A DNA stretch of 64,000 nucleotides from Thiocapsa rosea (GCF_003634315.1 NZ_RBXL01000001.1:4382501-4446500), one strand, 5' to 3'; positions 1 to 9,982 are shown, counted from the first letter of the stretch. Notes: generated by a model from the sequence alone, not told the origin. Program-made: numbers and translations.

Positions 1-946
1 CGGTTCCGCTTTCCAACCTGAGCTGGTAGAGGTATTCGGCGCCGCGGAATGCGCGTTCGACCACGACCGCCCGTCTCGGGCTGGTCTCGTCGTAGAGCAT
101 GTCGTCGGGTCGGATCAACACCTCCGCCGCCGTTCCTGGTGCCAGACCATGCGGCTTGCTCCCGGCGACGCGCCCGAGCTCCGTCTTCACGCGTGTCTCG
201 TCCACCACGACTGCCGGGAGCAACACGCCTTGGCCGATGAAATCGGCCACGAAGCGGTCCGCCGGTTCATGGTAGAGCCCGAATCCGGTTCCCCATTGCC
301 GAATGCTCCCGTTCGCGATCACCCCGATCTGATCGGCCATGGCGAAGGCTTCGAGCTGGTCATGCGTGACCAGGATCGCCGTCACGCCCTCGCGTCTGAG
401 TAAATCCCGGACCTCGCGTGCGAGCTGCTCGCGCAGCTCCGCGTCCATGCTGGAAAAGGGCTCGTCGAGCAAGAGAATCTCGGGGCGCGGTGCCATGGCG
501 CGGGCGAGTGCGACCCGCTGTTGCATCCCTCCGGAGAGCTCGTGCGGATACTGCGATGCCGCCTGGCGCAGGTCCACAAGGTCCAGAAGCTCGGCGACGC
601 GATACTCGCGCTCCGCACGTTTGAGTCCGCGCAGCCCGAACGCGACGTTGCGGGCAACCGTGAGGTGCGGGAACAGGGCGAAGTCCTGAAAGACCATGCC
701 GACCCGCCGTTGCTCCGGGGGGAGGGTGTCGCCGGGCACCGAGACGCGACGCCCGTGCAACAAGACCTCGCCGCGACTGATCGGCTCGAACCCGGCGATC
801 GCACGCAGCAAGGTCGTCTTGCCGCAGCCGCTCGGCCCGAGCAGACACCCGATGATGCCTTGCTCGAGGACGAAGGATACATCGCGCACGATCGTGGTGC
901 CGCCATAGGCGACGCTGACGTCTCTGACCTCAAGCTGTGTCGGCAT
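1..946 (-). CDS. fbpC: Iron(III) ABC transporter ATP-binding protein (3' end outside window)
   Basis: This is the ATPase subunit of a ferric-iron (FbpABC/FutABC-type) importer, working at the cytoplasmic face of the inner membrane. About 315 residues are visible before the window edge cuts the C-terminus. I see a Walker A GPSGCGKT at residues 37-44, the Q-loop in MVFQDFALFPHLTV, the signature LSGGMQQRV, Walker B EILLLDEPFSSMD and the switch histidine in LVTHDQ. These are followed by the start of a C-terminal TOBE-like region. The ATG at 944-946 overlaps the stop of the upstream permease by 17 bases, so translation is probably coupled. Substrate specificity is inferred from the permease and binding protein next to it; a thiamine or sulfate importer would have a similar ATPase. 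Confidence 0.9.
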   Translation of the reverse strand, partial: MPTQLEVRDVSVAYGGTTIVRDVSFVLEQGIIGCLLGPSGCGKTTLLRAIAGFEPISRGEVLLHGRRVSVPGDTLPPEQRRVGMVFQDFALFPHLTVARNVAFGLRGLKRAEREYRVAELLDLVDLRQAASQYPHELSGGMQQRVALARAMAPRPEILLLDEPFSSMDAELREQLAREVRDLLRREGVTAILVTHDQLEAFAMADQIGVIANGSIRQWGTGFGLYHEPADRFVADFIGQGVLLPAVVVDETRVKTELGRVAGSKPHGLAPGTAAEVLIRPDDMLYDETSPRRAVVVERAFRGAEYLYQLRLESGT

Positions 947-2576
947 TGCGGGACTTGGTGATGGAACGGCTCAGCAGGATAACCGGAACCAAGCCTGCAA
1001 GCACGATGGTCAGTGCGGCAGGCGCGGTGTCCGCCAGGCGCTCGTCGGAGGCCAGCTCGTAGGCGCGCACCGCGAGTGTGTTGAAATTAAAGGGTCGCAG
1101 GATCAGGGTCGCCGGGAGCTCTTTGAGCACATCCACGAAGACCAAGAGCACCGCGGTAAGCAGGCTGCCCCTGAGCATCGGGATGTGGATGCGCCGCAAC
1201 ACCTGCCCAGGCCGATAGCCCATAGCGCGACCGGCCTCGTCCATGGACGGTCGGATGCGCCCGAGCCCCGCCTCGACCGTCTGAAGCGCGACGGCCAGAA
1301 AGCGTGTCAGGTAGGCGAAGACCAGGGCAGCCAGGGTCCCGCTCAACAACAGACCGGTCGAGACATCGAAGGTCTGGCGCATCCAGGCGTCCAGGGTGTT
1401 GTCGAACCAGGCGAAGGGGATGATGACGCCGATGGCGATGACCGTACCGGGCACGGCGTAGCCCAGACCGGCGACCTTCACGGCTCCGGTCACCGCACGC
1501 GTCGGATGCAGACGTTTGCCGTAGCCCAGCACCAGGGCCAGCAGCAAGGCGATCAATGCGGCGATTGCCGCGAGTTCGAGGCTGTTGCGGACCAGGCGCC
1601 AGAAGGCCGCGTCGTAGGCACCCTCGGCGATCGTCAGTGCCCACGCTGCGAGCTGCCCGGCGGGGATCAGGAACCCGAGCATCAGCGGGATCAGGCAAAA
1701 GACGACGGCTGCGGCTGCGCGCCAGCCGGTCAGGTGGTAACGGCGGATCGATTGATGCCGCCGACTCGTGTCGTCGTATCGCGCCTGGCTGCGCGAGATC
1801 CGCTCCAACGCGATCAGCACCAAGACGAAGCCGAGCAGCATCGCCGAGAGTTGGGCGGCGGCCGCGGCGTTGTTCAGGCCGAACCAGGTGCGGAAGATGC
1901 CGGTGGTGAAGGTTTGGACGCCGAAATACTGAACCGTACCGTAGTCGGCCAGGGTCTCCATCAGGGCCAGGGTCAGCCCGGCGACGATGGCCGGGCGTGC
2001 CAGGGGCAGTGCGACCGAGAAGAAGGTGCGCCAGGGACCGTTGCCGAGTGTGCGGCTGACATCGAGCACGCACAGCGACTGGCTGAGAAAGGCGGCTCGG
2101 CTGAGCAGATAGACATAGGGGTAGAGGACCAGCGCCAGCATCAGGGCGGCCCCTTCGAGCGAACGGATCTCGGGAAACCAGTAGTCTCCGAACCCCCATC
2201 CGGTCCAGTCCCTGAGCGTGGTCTGAACCGGTCCGGCGAAATCCAGCATGCCGGTGTAGGTGTAGGCGATGATGTAGGCGGGCATCGCCATGGGCAGGAT
2301 CAGCGCCCACTCGAACAGGCCGCGTCCGGGAAAGCGACACATGCTGGTCAGCCAGGCCGTGCCGACGCCGCCGATCAGGGTTCCGACGGCGACTCCGAGC
2401 ATCAACAGCAGCGTGTTGAGCACATAATCGGCGAGCACCGTGTCGAGGAGGTGCTGCCAGACATCGCCGGCGGGAACCAGGATGAAGCCGACGATCACCA
2501 GCACCGGCAGTCCGGTCAAGAGTGCGATCGCAACGATGCTCGCCGACCACAACCCCCGGCGCTCCTGCATGCTCAC
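930..2576 (-). CDS. fbpB: Iron(III) ABC transporter permease
   Basis: This 548-residue protein is a fused double permease of the FbpB/ThiP type. It has about twelve hydrophobic segments in two homologous halves, and a coupling-helix (EAA-like) loop in each half: near VLDVSRTLGNGPWRTFF in the first, and near DEAGRAMGYRPGQVLRRIHIP in the second. It would form the inner-membrane channel for iron delivered by the binding protein encoded just upstream. The 3' end overlaps the ATPase gene by 17 bases. About 100 bp separate it from the binding-protein gene, and that gap contains a strong hairpin. The MSMQERR start is the first good one after that gap. Length and layout are normal for the family. Confidence 0.9.
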   Translation of the reverse strand: MSMQERRGLWSASIVAIALLTGLPVLVIVGFILVPAGDVWQHLLDTVLADYVLNTLLLMLGVAVGTLIGGVGTAWLTSMCRFPGRGLFEWALILPMAMPAYIIAYTYTGMLDFAGPVQTTLRDWTGWGFGDYWFPEIRSLEGAALMLALVLYPYVYLLSRAAFLSQSLCVLDVSRTLGNGPWRTFFSVALPLARPAIVAGLTLALMETLADYGTVQYFGVQTFTTGIFRTWFGLNNAAAAAQLSAMLLGFVLVLIALERISRSQARYDDTSRRHQSIRRYHLTGWRAAAAVVFCLIPLMLGFLIPAGQLAAWALTIAEGAYDAAFWRLVRNSLELAAIAALIALLLALVLGYGKRLHPTRAVTGAVKVAGLGYAVPGTVIAIGVIIPFAWFDNTLDAWMRQTFDVSTGLLLSGTLAALVFAYLTRFLAVALQTVEAGLGRIRPSMDEAGRAMGYRPGQVLRRIHIPMLRGSLLTAVLLVFVDVLKELPATLILRPFNFNTLAVRAYELASDERLADTAPAALTIVLAGLVPVILLSRSITKSRNADTA

Positions 2577-2619
2577 GATCGCCTCATGGTGAAGAAGGAC
2601 TGCCTCCTGGGTTGGGGAT

Positions 2620-2646
2620 GGCCGGCGAGATCGGCACCCGCCGGCC
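2620..2646 (-). terminator. Hairpin between binding-protein and permease genes (attenuator or mRNA stabiliser)
   Basis: A perfect 8-bp inverted repeat, GGCCGGCG / CGCCGGCC with an 11-base loop, lies between fbpA and fbpB. There is no T-tract on the minus-strand side, so it is more likely a partial terminator or 3'-end protector. That would let the binding protein be made in excess over the permease, as is common for ABC importers. The function is inferred; the stem is seen directly. Confidence 0.45.
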
Positions 2647-2677
2647 CCTCATTATCGCGTCTCGGACGGTCTCCCGT

Positions 2678-3733
2678 CTATTTCCAGCCGGCGCGGTCCA
2701 TCAGGCGCACGGCATCCGGGCCGAGCTCGCCGAGTTTGGACAGTTGAATGTCGTCGGCTTTGAACTCGCCCCAGGATTGCAGAAGCTCGCTGACCTGAGC
2801 GTCCGGAACGACCGGGTACTCTCCGTTGACCTCCGCGTACCAGGCCTGAGATTCCGGGCTGACGAGGAATTCCGCGAGCTTGATCGCCGTCTCCTTGTTC
2901 TTCGCTGCGCCGGTCATGGCGATGCCGCTGATGTTGACGTGGGCTCCGCGCCCGTCCTGGTTCGGCCAGAAGACCCTGATCGCCTCCGCCGCGGAGACCT
3001 GGCTCGGATCGCCCGAGGTCAGCATCCCGGCAAGATAGTAGGTGTTGGCGATGGCGATGTCGCATTGCCCGGCCGCCGCAGCTGCGATCTGATCCCGATC
3101 GCCGCCTTTGGGCGGACGCGCCATGTTGGCGACGAGACCCTTCGCCCACGCCTCGGTGGCCTCGACCCCGTCGGCGGCGATCATGGAGGCAACCAGCGAC
3201 TGGTTGTACACATTGTCCGAAGAGCGGATACAGATGCGACCCTTCCATTCGGGCTCGGCGAGCGCCTCGTAGGTCGTGAGGCTGGTCGGATCGATCTTCC
3301 CCTCGACGTACATGATCGGGCGCGCGCGCAGCGACAGACCGAACCAATGTCCCTCGGGGTCGCGGTAAGTCTCCGGGATCGCCTCGACCAGCACCTGACT
3401 CTCGATCGGCTGCGTCACTCCGGCCTCTTTGGCGCGATAGAGGTTGCCGGCATCGACCGTCACCAGCAGATCGGCCGGCGAGTTGATGCCCTCGCTCTCC
3501 AGGCGCTTGAGCAAGGTCTCGGCCTTGTCCGTGACCATGTTGACCTTGATGCCGGTCTGCTCGGTGAAACGGTCCAGCAAGGGTTTAATCAGCTCTTCCT
3601 TGCGCGCGGAGTAGAGGTTGACCTCCTCGTCGGCCGCAGCGACGCTCGGCGGGACGGCGAAGATGAGCGCCGCGGCGATTCCGACGGTGATCGGGGCGGT
3701 GATCGAGGAGATCAGGCAGCGTGCTGGTTTCAT
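2678..3733 (-). CDS. fbpA: Periplasmic iron(III)-binding protein
   Basis: This 351-residue extracytoplasmic solute-binding protein captures ferric iron in the periplasm. It has a Sec signal peptide (MKPARCLISS..., hydrophobic core ITVGIAAALIFAV, likely cleavage after VAAA near residue 34). A mature start of the form DEEVNLYSARKEELIKPLL is typical of FbpA/FutA proteins. The tyrosine pair in ANTYYLAGM corresponds to the iron-ligand tyrosines of the family. The frame is open further upstream, but the chosen ATG at 3731-3733 has an AGGAGG ribosome-binding site 9 bases away (3743-3748 on the plus strand) and gives a clean signal peptide. It is the first gene of the importer operon and is divergent from sufB. 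Confidence 0.9.
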   Translation of the reverse strand: MKPARCLISSITAPITVGIAAALIFAVPPSVAAADEEVNLYSARKEELIKPLLDRFTEQTGIKVNMVTDKAETLLKRLESEGINSPADLLVTVDAGNLYRAKEAGVTQPIESQVLVEAIPETYRDPEGHWFGLSLRARPIMYVEGKIDPTSLTTYEALAEPEWKGRICIRSSDNVYNQSLVASMIAADGVEATEAWAKGLVANMARPPKGGDRDQIAAAAAGQCDIAIANTYYLAGMLTSGDPSQVSAAEAIRVFWPNQDGRGAHVNISGIAMTGAAKNKETAIKLAEFLVSPESQAWYAEVNGEYPVVPDAQVSELLQSWGEFKADDIQLSKLGELGPDAVRLMDRAGWK

Positions 3734-3797
3734 GCGGTAGGGCCTCCTGATGGGCCAAATGGGGTTTGAGGAGTCGGCGGGTTTCCGCCTCGCATCC

Positions 3798-3826
3798 AGA
3801 ATAATGGGAACAGTTCGCATTAACAA
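3798..3826 (-). promoter_or_regulatory. Candidate sigma-70 promoter of the iron importer operon
   Basis: Read on the minus strand, TTGTTA (3821-3826) and TATTCT (3798-3803) are separated by 17 bases, a good vegetative-type match. It lies about 65 bases upstream of the fbpA start. The spacer is almost entirely filled by a palindrome that could be an operator. Confidence 0.5.
3802..3822. promoter_or_regulatory. 21-bp palindromic operator candidate in the fbpA promoter
   Basis: TAATG-G-GAAC-A-GTTC-G-CATTA is a palindrome with one mismatched symmetric pair, lying between the -35 and -10 of the fbpA promoter, where a bound repressor would block polymerase. The arms TAATG/CATTA recall Fur-type boxes, but the spacing differs from the standard 19-bp Fur site, so the regulator is not identified. 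An iron-responsive repressor is the natural guess for this operon. Confidence 0.5.
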
Positions 3827-3994
3827 GCCCGTGCTGAATGCGGCGAAAAACCCACGTGTGGTCGGTATATAATCTTGCCGTGATTGTGAGTGGCCGCGCA
3901 AAACCCCTTGAAACCGGGGTGCGGCGCTCGGACATGAGTCCCGTCGGGATTCGATCCCGACTGATCCGATGTCTTCCGGATGTCCCGCGGGATG

Positions 3995-4022
3995 TTGAAA
4001 CCCGCCTGGAAGGGCGTATAGT
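3995..4022 (+). promoter_or_regulatory. Candidate sigma-70 promoter of the suf operon
   Basis: TTGAAA (3995-4000), a 16-base spacer and TATAGT (4017-4022) lie about 40 bases upstream of the sufB start. A second AT-rich TATATAAT at about 3868-3875 lacks a good -35 partner. I could not align a convincing IscR box to the region. Confidence 0.55.
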
Positions 4023-4063
4023 AAATACCCAGTAAAACGCTCAAGAAAACGGAGCCAGGAGAG

Positions 4064-5509
4064 ATGACCTCAACCCAAGCTGTTGACGATATCGTCCGAT
4101 CCGAGTACGAGCATGGGTTCGTGACCGAGATCGAGTCCGACACCCTGCCGCCCGGTCTCGACGAAGGGGTGGTGCGAGCCATCTCCGCCCGCAAGGGCGA
4201 GCCCGAATTCATGACCGAGTTGCGGCTCAAGGCGTACCGGCATTGGCTGACCATGCCGACACCGCACTGGGCATCGGTCCACTATCCGCCGATCGATTTC
4301 CAGTCGATTTCCTACTTCTCGGCTCCGAAACGCCCGGAAGACATGCCCAAGAGTCTCGACGAGATCGATCCGGCCTTGCTCGAGACTTACGAGAAGCTCG
4401 GCATCCCGATCGAGGAGCAAAAGGCGCTCGCCGGGATCGCCGTGGACGCCGTATTCGACAGCGTCTCGGTCGCGACGACCTTCCGAGCCGCGTTGGCCGA
4501 CGCGGGCGTCATCTTCTGTTCCATCTCCGAGGCTGTTCACGAGCACCCGGAGCTGATCAAACAGTATCTGGGCTCGGTGGTTCCGCATACTGATAATTAC
4601 TATGCCGGACTCAACGCCGCGGTCTTCAGCGACGGCACCTTCGTCTATGTCCCGAAGGGCGTGCGCTGCCCGATGGAGCTGAGCACCTACTTCAGAATCA
4701 ACGCGCGCAACACCGGCCAGTTCGAGCGAACCTTGATCATCGCCGAGGCCGGCAGTTATGTCAGCTATCTCGAAGGCTGCACCGCACCCCAGCGCGACGA
4801 GAACCAGCTCCATGCGGCGGTCGTCGAGCTGATCGCCATGGACGATGCCGAGATCAAATATTCGACCGTCCAAAACTGGTATCCCGGCGACGCCCAAGGC
4901 CGCGGCGGTATCTACAACTTCGTGACCAAACGCGGCGACTGTCGCGGTGCGCGCTCCAAGATCTCCTGGACCCAGGTCGAGACGGGGTCGGCGATCACCT
5001 GGAAGTATCCCAGCTGCATCCTGCGCGGCGACGATTCGATCGGCGAGTTCTACTCGGTCGCCGTGACCAAAGGCCGTCAGCAGGCCGATACCGGCACCAA
5101 GATGATCCATCTCGGGCGCAACACCCGCTCGACGATCGTCTCGAAGGGGATCTCGGCGGGCGAGGGCCAGCAAACCTATCGCGGCCTGGTACGGATCAGT
5201 CAGCGGGCAGAGGGTGCGCGCAACCACACCCAGTGCGATTCCCTGCTGATCGGGGATCGCTGCAGCGCCAATACCTTTCCCTACATCGAGGTCAAGCATC
5301 CGAGCGCCAACTTGGAGCACGAGGCGACCACCTCGAAGATCAGCGACGACCAGCTGTTCTACTGTCGCTCGCGCGGACTGACCGAGGAAGACGCGGTCTC
5401 GATGATCGTCAACGGCTTCTGCAAGGAGGTCTTCAACGAGCTGCCGATGGAGTTCGCCGTCGAGGCACAGAAGCTCTTGAGCATCAGCCTAGAGGGCGCG
5501 GTCGGTTGA
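4064..5509 (+). CDS. sufB: Fe-S cluster assembly scaffold protein SufB
   Basis: This 481-residue protein is the SufB subunit of the SufBC2D scaffold, which assembles iron-sulfur clusters in the cytoplasm and is favoured under iron limitation or oxidative stress. The whole chain matches the family: the [16 protein letters not shown]-terminal segment, the beta-helix core around [18 protein letters not shown], and the C-terminal stretch with [18 protein letters not shown] and SRGLTEEDA. The start is preceded by CCAGGAGAG. It is the first gene of a sufB-sufC-sufD-sufT series and is divergent from a ferric-iron importer, which suggests co-response to iron supply. No iscR-like regulator gene precedes it here. 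Confidence 0.97.
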   Translation: MTSTQAVDDIVRSEYEHGFVTEIESDTLPPGLDEGVVRAISARKGEPEFMTELRLKAYRHWLTMPTPHWASVHYPPIDFQSISYFSAPKRPEDMPKSLDEIDPALLETYEKLGIPIEEQKALAGIAVDAVFDSVSVATTFRAALADAGVIFCSISEAVHEHPELIKQYLGSVVPHTDNYYAGLNAAVFSDGTFVYVPKGVRCPMELSTYFRINARNTGQFERTLIIAEAGSYVSYLEGCTAPQRDENQLHAAVVELIAMDDAEIKYSTVQNWYPGDAQGRGGIYNFVTKRGDCRGARSKISWTQVETGSAITWKYPSCILRGDDSIGEFYSVAVTKGRQQADTGTKMIHLGRNTRSTIVSKGISAGEGQQTYRGLVRISQRAEGARNHTQCDSLLIGDRCSANTFPYIEVKHPSANLEHEATTSKISDDQLFYCRSRGLTEEDAVSMIVNGFCKEVFNELPMEFAVEAQKLLSISLEGAVG

Positions 5510-5526
5510 ACTCTTTTGAACCGCGA

Positions 5527-5611
5527 TTGAACCGCGTTCGGATGACCATGCGAGCTTGGCGTACGCGTTCGGTCTTGCGGCGATCAACACCGTTCGCGCG
5601 ACGCGGTTCAA
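5527..5611. repeat. Diverged 85-bp TIR element in the sufB-sufC gap
   Basis: A perfect 11-bp inverted repeat TTGAACCGCGT / ACGCGGTTCAA bounds 85 bp. Length and end sequence match the AACCGCG repeat family found elsewhere in the window, but the outer bases have changed (TTGAACC instead of TTAAACC). An AT-rich segment (about 5612-5635) follows, as in the composite copies. It is probably an old copy. Confidence 0.6.
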
Positions 5612-5736
5612 GTCTTTAAAACGACATTCAAACATATCGATCGCGTCGGCCCGGATGTTCTTTGGCCGGCCCTCGGGCCGATCCAACCCGCGGCTCCGGC
5701 ACGTCACACCGGACGCGATCGATCAGGAGACGTATG

Positions 5737-6488
<752 letters not shown>

Positions 6489-6492
<4 letters not shown>

Positions 6493-7814
6493 ACGGCGCT
6501 GCGCCCACCAGCTTCGACACCTGGCTTTCCGCCCGCGCGGACGGCGAGGTCGGCGCCGGGCTCGATTGGCTCGATGCGCAGCGGCGCAGCGCCCTGGACC
6601 AAGTGCGCGAGCAAGGCGTGCCGGGCACCAAGCAGGAGGCTTGGCGCTATACCAGTCTGAAGCGGCTGATCGAGCAGGGGTTCGCTCGGGTCGAGGACGA
6701 GATTACGGCACTGCAGCTGCACGACATCGAGGAGCTGCTGATCCCGCAGTTGGACAGCCATCGCGTGGTCATGGTGAACGGCCGTTATACGCCTTCGCTG
6801 TCCGCACTCGGCGATCTGCCGCGCGGGGTTCGCGTGACCGGACTGCGGGCCTTGTTGGCAAGCGACCCCGACGCCCTTCGCGAGCGCCTCAACGGCGTGG
6901 CGGGCGAGAGCCAGCCGTTGTTCGCAGCATTGAACACGGCAGGTCTAGACGACGGTCTGGTGGTCTTGCTCGACCGCGGCGCAATCCTCGAGCGTCCCAT
7001 CGAGCTGATCCATCTCTCCGTCGGGATGGACGAGCCGCGCGTCGCACAACCCCGTCATCTGGTCTCGCTCGCCGACGGTGCGCAGGCGACCCTGATCGAG
7101 CGGTATGTCAGTCTCGGCGAATCACTCTATTGCACCAACTCGGTGTTGGAGCTTTCGCTCGGTCGAGACGCCGTGCTGAAGCACGACCGGGTCCAGATCG
7201 AGAGCCCGAACGCCTTCCACATCACGGGCCTCTACCTGAGCCAGGACGCCAATAGCCGCTATGTCGGCGTCAACATCGGGCTGGGTGCCGCGTGGGCACG
7301 GACCGATCTGGTGACCCGCTTCAGCGGCGAGCATGCCGAATGCGATCTGCAGGGGCTTTATCTCGCGGGCGATCGTCAGCTGATGGACTACCACATCGAC
7401 GTGGATCATGCGGTTCCGTCCTGTTCGAGCCGCGAGACCTTCAAGGGCATTCTCTACGGCAAGGGCCGAGCGGTCTTCGACGGCCGAGTCGTGGTGGCCA
7501 AGGACGCTCAGAAGACCGACGCGGCCATGTCCAACAAGAACCTCATGTTGTCCCAGAGTGCGGAGATCGACACCAAGCCCCAGCTCGAAATCAACGCCGA
7601 CGATGTGAAGTGCAGCCACGGCACGACGGTTGGCCAGATCGAGCCCGAGAAGCTCTTTTATCTGCGCTCGCGCGGCATCTCCGCACCGCTGGCACGTCGC
7701 ATGCTTTGCCTCGGATTTGCCGAGGAGATCATCGAAGCCTTGCACTCGGATGCACTGCGTGAGGCGGTGTCGGAGGAGGTCGGGCGCCGACTCGAAACCG
7801 CTCCCTTAACGTAA
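6489..7814 (+). CDS. sufD: Fe-S cluster assembly protein SufD
   Basis: This 441-residue SufD partners SufB in the SufBC2D scaffold. The N-terminal helical part contains GTKQEAWRYTSLKRL, typical of SufD. The beta-helix and C-terminal part carry VDHAVPSCSSRETFKGIL, AVFDGRVVVAKDAQKTDA and KCSHGTTVGQIEPEKLFYL, which includes the conserved His/Cys region. The start overlaps sufC by 4 bases. The TAA stop at 7812-7814 is the first three bases of an AACCGCG inverted-repeat element, so the repeat supplies the stop codon. Confidence 0.95.
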
Positions 7815-7895
7815 ACCGCGTCCGCTCCGGAGGCAATGGACTTGGCGAGGGCCGAGTCGAACAAAAGCATTGCATGTCGCACCAGACGCGGTTTA
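7812..7895. repeat. 84-bp TIR element, A-like, at the sufD stop codon
   Basis: Bounded by TAAACCGCGTC and GACGCGGTTTA. The right half (GCATTGCATGTCGCACC) resembles inverted subtype A. The left TAA is the sufD stop. Removing the element and leaving one TA gives TAA again at the sufD end. Confidence 0.75.
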
Positions 7896-7923
7896 ACCGG
7901 AAATTGTAGTCAAGAGGTCGAGC

Positions 7924-8328
7924 ATGAACAGACTGGCCCGCTTTGCCGGCTTCGGGAAGCACGACGAGGAGAGTGCGGATACGGCCGTGCTCACGGAGGA
8001 GGTCGCGGTCGAGCAGATGGAGGCCGAGGAGCTGCGCGAGCCCATCATCGAGGCGCTGCGCAGCGTCCAGGATCCCGAGATCCCGATCAACATCTATGAT
8101 CTCGGCTTGATCTACCGAGTCGATATCTCCGAGTCGGGTGACGTCGCGATCGATATGACGCTGACCGCCCCGGCCTGCCCGGTCGCCGGCATGATGCCGA
8201 TCATGGTCAAGGACGCCGTCTCCAAGGTCGATGGTGTGGGCCTGATTCAGGTCGACCTGGTGTGGGATCCGCCTTGGAGCCAGGCGAACATGAGCGACGA
8301 GGCACGTCTCCAACTCGGCTTGATGTGA
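7924..8328 (+). CDS. sufT: SUF system protein SufT (MIP18/DUF59 family)
   Basis: This 134-residue protein is a member of the MIP18/PaaD-like family that helps mature iron-sulfur proteins. After an acidic N-terminal extension, the DUF59 core shows SVQDPEIPINIYDLGLIY and TLTAPACPVAGMMP with the conserved cysteine, then VDLVWDPPW. It lies about 110 bp after sufD, separated by one repeat element, and probably belongs to the same functional unit. No sufS, sufE or sufU follows; the next gene is convergent and unrelated. The start ATG follows AAGAGGTCGAGC. Confidence 0.9.
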   Translation: MNRLARFAGFGKHDEESADTAVLTEEVAVEQMEAEELREPIIEALRSVQDPEIPINIYDLGLIYRVDISESGDVAIDMTLTAPACPVAGMMPIMVKDAVSKVDGVGLIQVDLVWDPPWSQANMSDEARLQLGLM

Positions 8329-8334
8329 CGGCAC

Positions 8335-8527
8335 TAAACCGCGCCCAGCGCGGTATGCGTCGTTTGTCGGATTGGCTTGGCCGCGCCGGCTCCGATCATT
8401 GTCGGCGGCGGCCTGGTTTAAAGTATTCAAAAATATAACATTCTAAACCGCGTCCCCGCTAAGGGCCCTGGATGCACCCAACGTCGAACTCACGCGAAAG
8501 TGAGCATTTCGCTCTGGACGCGGTTTA
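8335..8527. repeat. Composite A-linker-B repeat between convergent genes
   Basis: Subtype A occupies 8335-8420 and subtype B 8444-8527, joined by a 23-base AT-rich linker. B has a perfect 12-bp terminal inverted repeat TAAACCGCGTCC / GGACGCGGTTTA. Its right end supplies the TAA stop of the minus-strand phosphodiesterase gene (8525-8527). The left end lies 7 bases after the sufT stop. B contains a small internal stem (CTCACGCGAAAGTGAG). It sits where a bidirectional terminator would be expected. Confidence 0.85.
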
Positions 8528-9727
8528 GGCGCGCAGCAGACACAAGGGAACCCGAAGCTCGGCGTCGGTCAGTCCGCCGTGGACCCCGATCTGTCGGTGT
8601 GGCTGCTCGAAGGGCAGCCACTGTCGGATGACGCCGTTGCCCTTCGGAAGCAGACAGGCATCCCCGACACGCTCCATCAATCGCGCGTGTCGCCTCCCCG
8701 CACCGAAAAACCCCTCCGCGACGAGCTGCTCGCTCGGCACCAGGTCCACTCGGTCCGCCAGGACATCGCGGCAATAGTCGTGAAAGGCGTCCGCACGGCC
8801 GGAGCGCAGATAGCAAAAGGCCGCACGCGGCTCGCCGCACAGCGGAAGTAGGAGGTGGTTTTCGAGCTCCGGATGATCGGTAAGGTCGATCGTATCCGAG
8901 GGCTGCGTATCCACTTGACCGTGATCCGCGCTGACCAGCATCAGGCTGTCCGTATCGGCAATCTCGTGCATGAAGGCCGCAATCTCCTGCTCGATCTCGC
9001 GCAGATGGGCCAGTGCAGCCGGGCTCTCCATCCCCAGCTCGTGACCGATGGCGTCCAATCTCGGCCAGTAAAGATAGAGATACTTGGGTTCGCGGCGACG
9101 TCGCCCCCAGCCGTGAAGAACCCCGGCGGTGCGCACGAACATGTCGCGCAATCCCTTGAAGGTCACCAAGTCGCCGCGTCCGAGGTGCGCGCGGTTGAAG
9201 TCGGATCGGGCGATGTGTGCCGGAGAGACCAGAATGCTGCGGGTGGCGATCCGATCGGCGATCGGTGTGGTGCCGAAGAGCTTGATCGGATCGATCCCGG
9301 CCTTCCGATAGGGCACGCCGCCGAACCGCGGCGTGCCCGGCAGCACCGTCATCACGCATCCAAGCTCGCCGAAATAGGTGTGCCAACCGGTCAGCCCATG
9401 TGCCGACGGGGCTTCGCCGGTGAGAAAGGTCGGGATCGCGGCCGCCGTTGTCGAGGGGAAGACCGAGGTGAGGGTCGTGCGCCTGGCTCGACTCAGGATC
9501 CCGTCCGGTGATTGCCTGTCGAGCCAATCGGCGCCGAGGCCGTCGATAACGAGGAGGATGAGATTGGTGGCTTGCGCCATCTCCTCCGTCGGCAGATCGC
9601 GCAGGCTCGGGGCGTCCGATCGCCCGCCGCGGGCCTGGATGATGCTGCTCATCAGATTGACGATGCCGCCGCCGTCATAGTCCGGCCGCGCCATCGCGAG
9701 CGCGGTCGGTGGCTGGGAATTGACCAT
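8525..9727 (-). CDS. Alkaline phosphatase superfamily protein (type I phosphodiesterase / nucleotide pyrophosphatase)
   Basis: This 400-residue protein has the metal-binding start LLVIDGLGADWL, the nucleophile region TSVFPSTTAAAIPTFLTG with a threonine nucleophile, HGLTGWHTYF, and the second metal site SADHGQVD. These mark the PF01663 family, which hydrolyses phosphodiester or pyrophosphate bonds. I see no signal peptide, so it is probably cytoplasmic; the substrate cannot be told. Its TAA stop is provided by the outer end of a repeat element. An internal start near residue 25 is possible, as the N-terminus is weakly conserved in composition. Confidence 0.85.
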   Translation of the reverse strand: MVNSQPPTALAMARPDYDGGGIVNLMSSIIQARGGRSDAPSLRDLPTEEMAQATNLILLVIDGLGADWLDRQSPDGILSRARRTTLTSVFPSTTAAAIPTFLTGEAPSAHGLTGWHTYFGELGCVMTVLPGTPRFGGVPYRKAGIDPIKLFGTTPIADRIATRSILVSPAHIARSDFNRAHLGRGDLVTFKGLRDMFVRTAGVLHGWGRRRREPKYLYLYWPRLDAIGHELGMESPAALAHLREIEQEIAAFMHEIADTDSLMLVSADHGQVDTQPSDTIDLTDHPELENHLLLPLCGEPRAAFCYLRSGRADAFHDYCRDVLADRVDLVPSEQLVAEGFFGAGRRHARLMERVGDACLLPKGNGVIRQWLPFEQPHRQIGVHGGLTDAELRVPLCLLRA

Positions 9728-9782
9728 GATTCCGCCCCCGTTGACTGGTGCTTGGGTCAGGACGCGGCTGCGCGAACGCGGC

Positions 9783-9965
9783 TCACGCGCGTTGGCTGGC
9801 CGATCTGCGGCGCAACAGCAACGCGATGAACACCAGTATCAAGACCGCCGAGAAGGCGAGGACATCGGTCCTGAGCGGCTCGATGACGTCGATGATGCGC
9901 TCGAAGTCCTCCTTCAGGGTGTAGGCCCCGGACCCGAAGGGGCCGACCCAAATTGAGCAGCCCCT
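9783..9965 (-). pseudogene. Possible gene remnant ending in one membrane helix
   Basis: An open minus-strand frame between a stop at 9966-9968 and a stop at 9783-9785 encodes about 60 residues, including TLKEDFERIIDVIEPLRTD and then a clear membrane segment with an arginine-rich end (LLLRRRS). There is no ATG, GTG or TTG start in frame, so it looks like the surviving C-terminus of a membrane protein. It lies directly downstream of uppP. I do not recognise the parent. Confidence 0.3.
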
Positions 9966-9982
9966 TCAACCCTCACGGATGG

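Noticed and set aside
3838..4035. Small plus-strand frame between fbpA and sufB
   Set aside because: It covers the promoters and operator and has no coding signal.
4015..4055. Possible IscR box near the suf promoter
   Set aside because: Alignment with the type 1 IscR motif gave too few matches.
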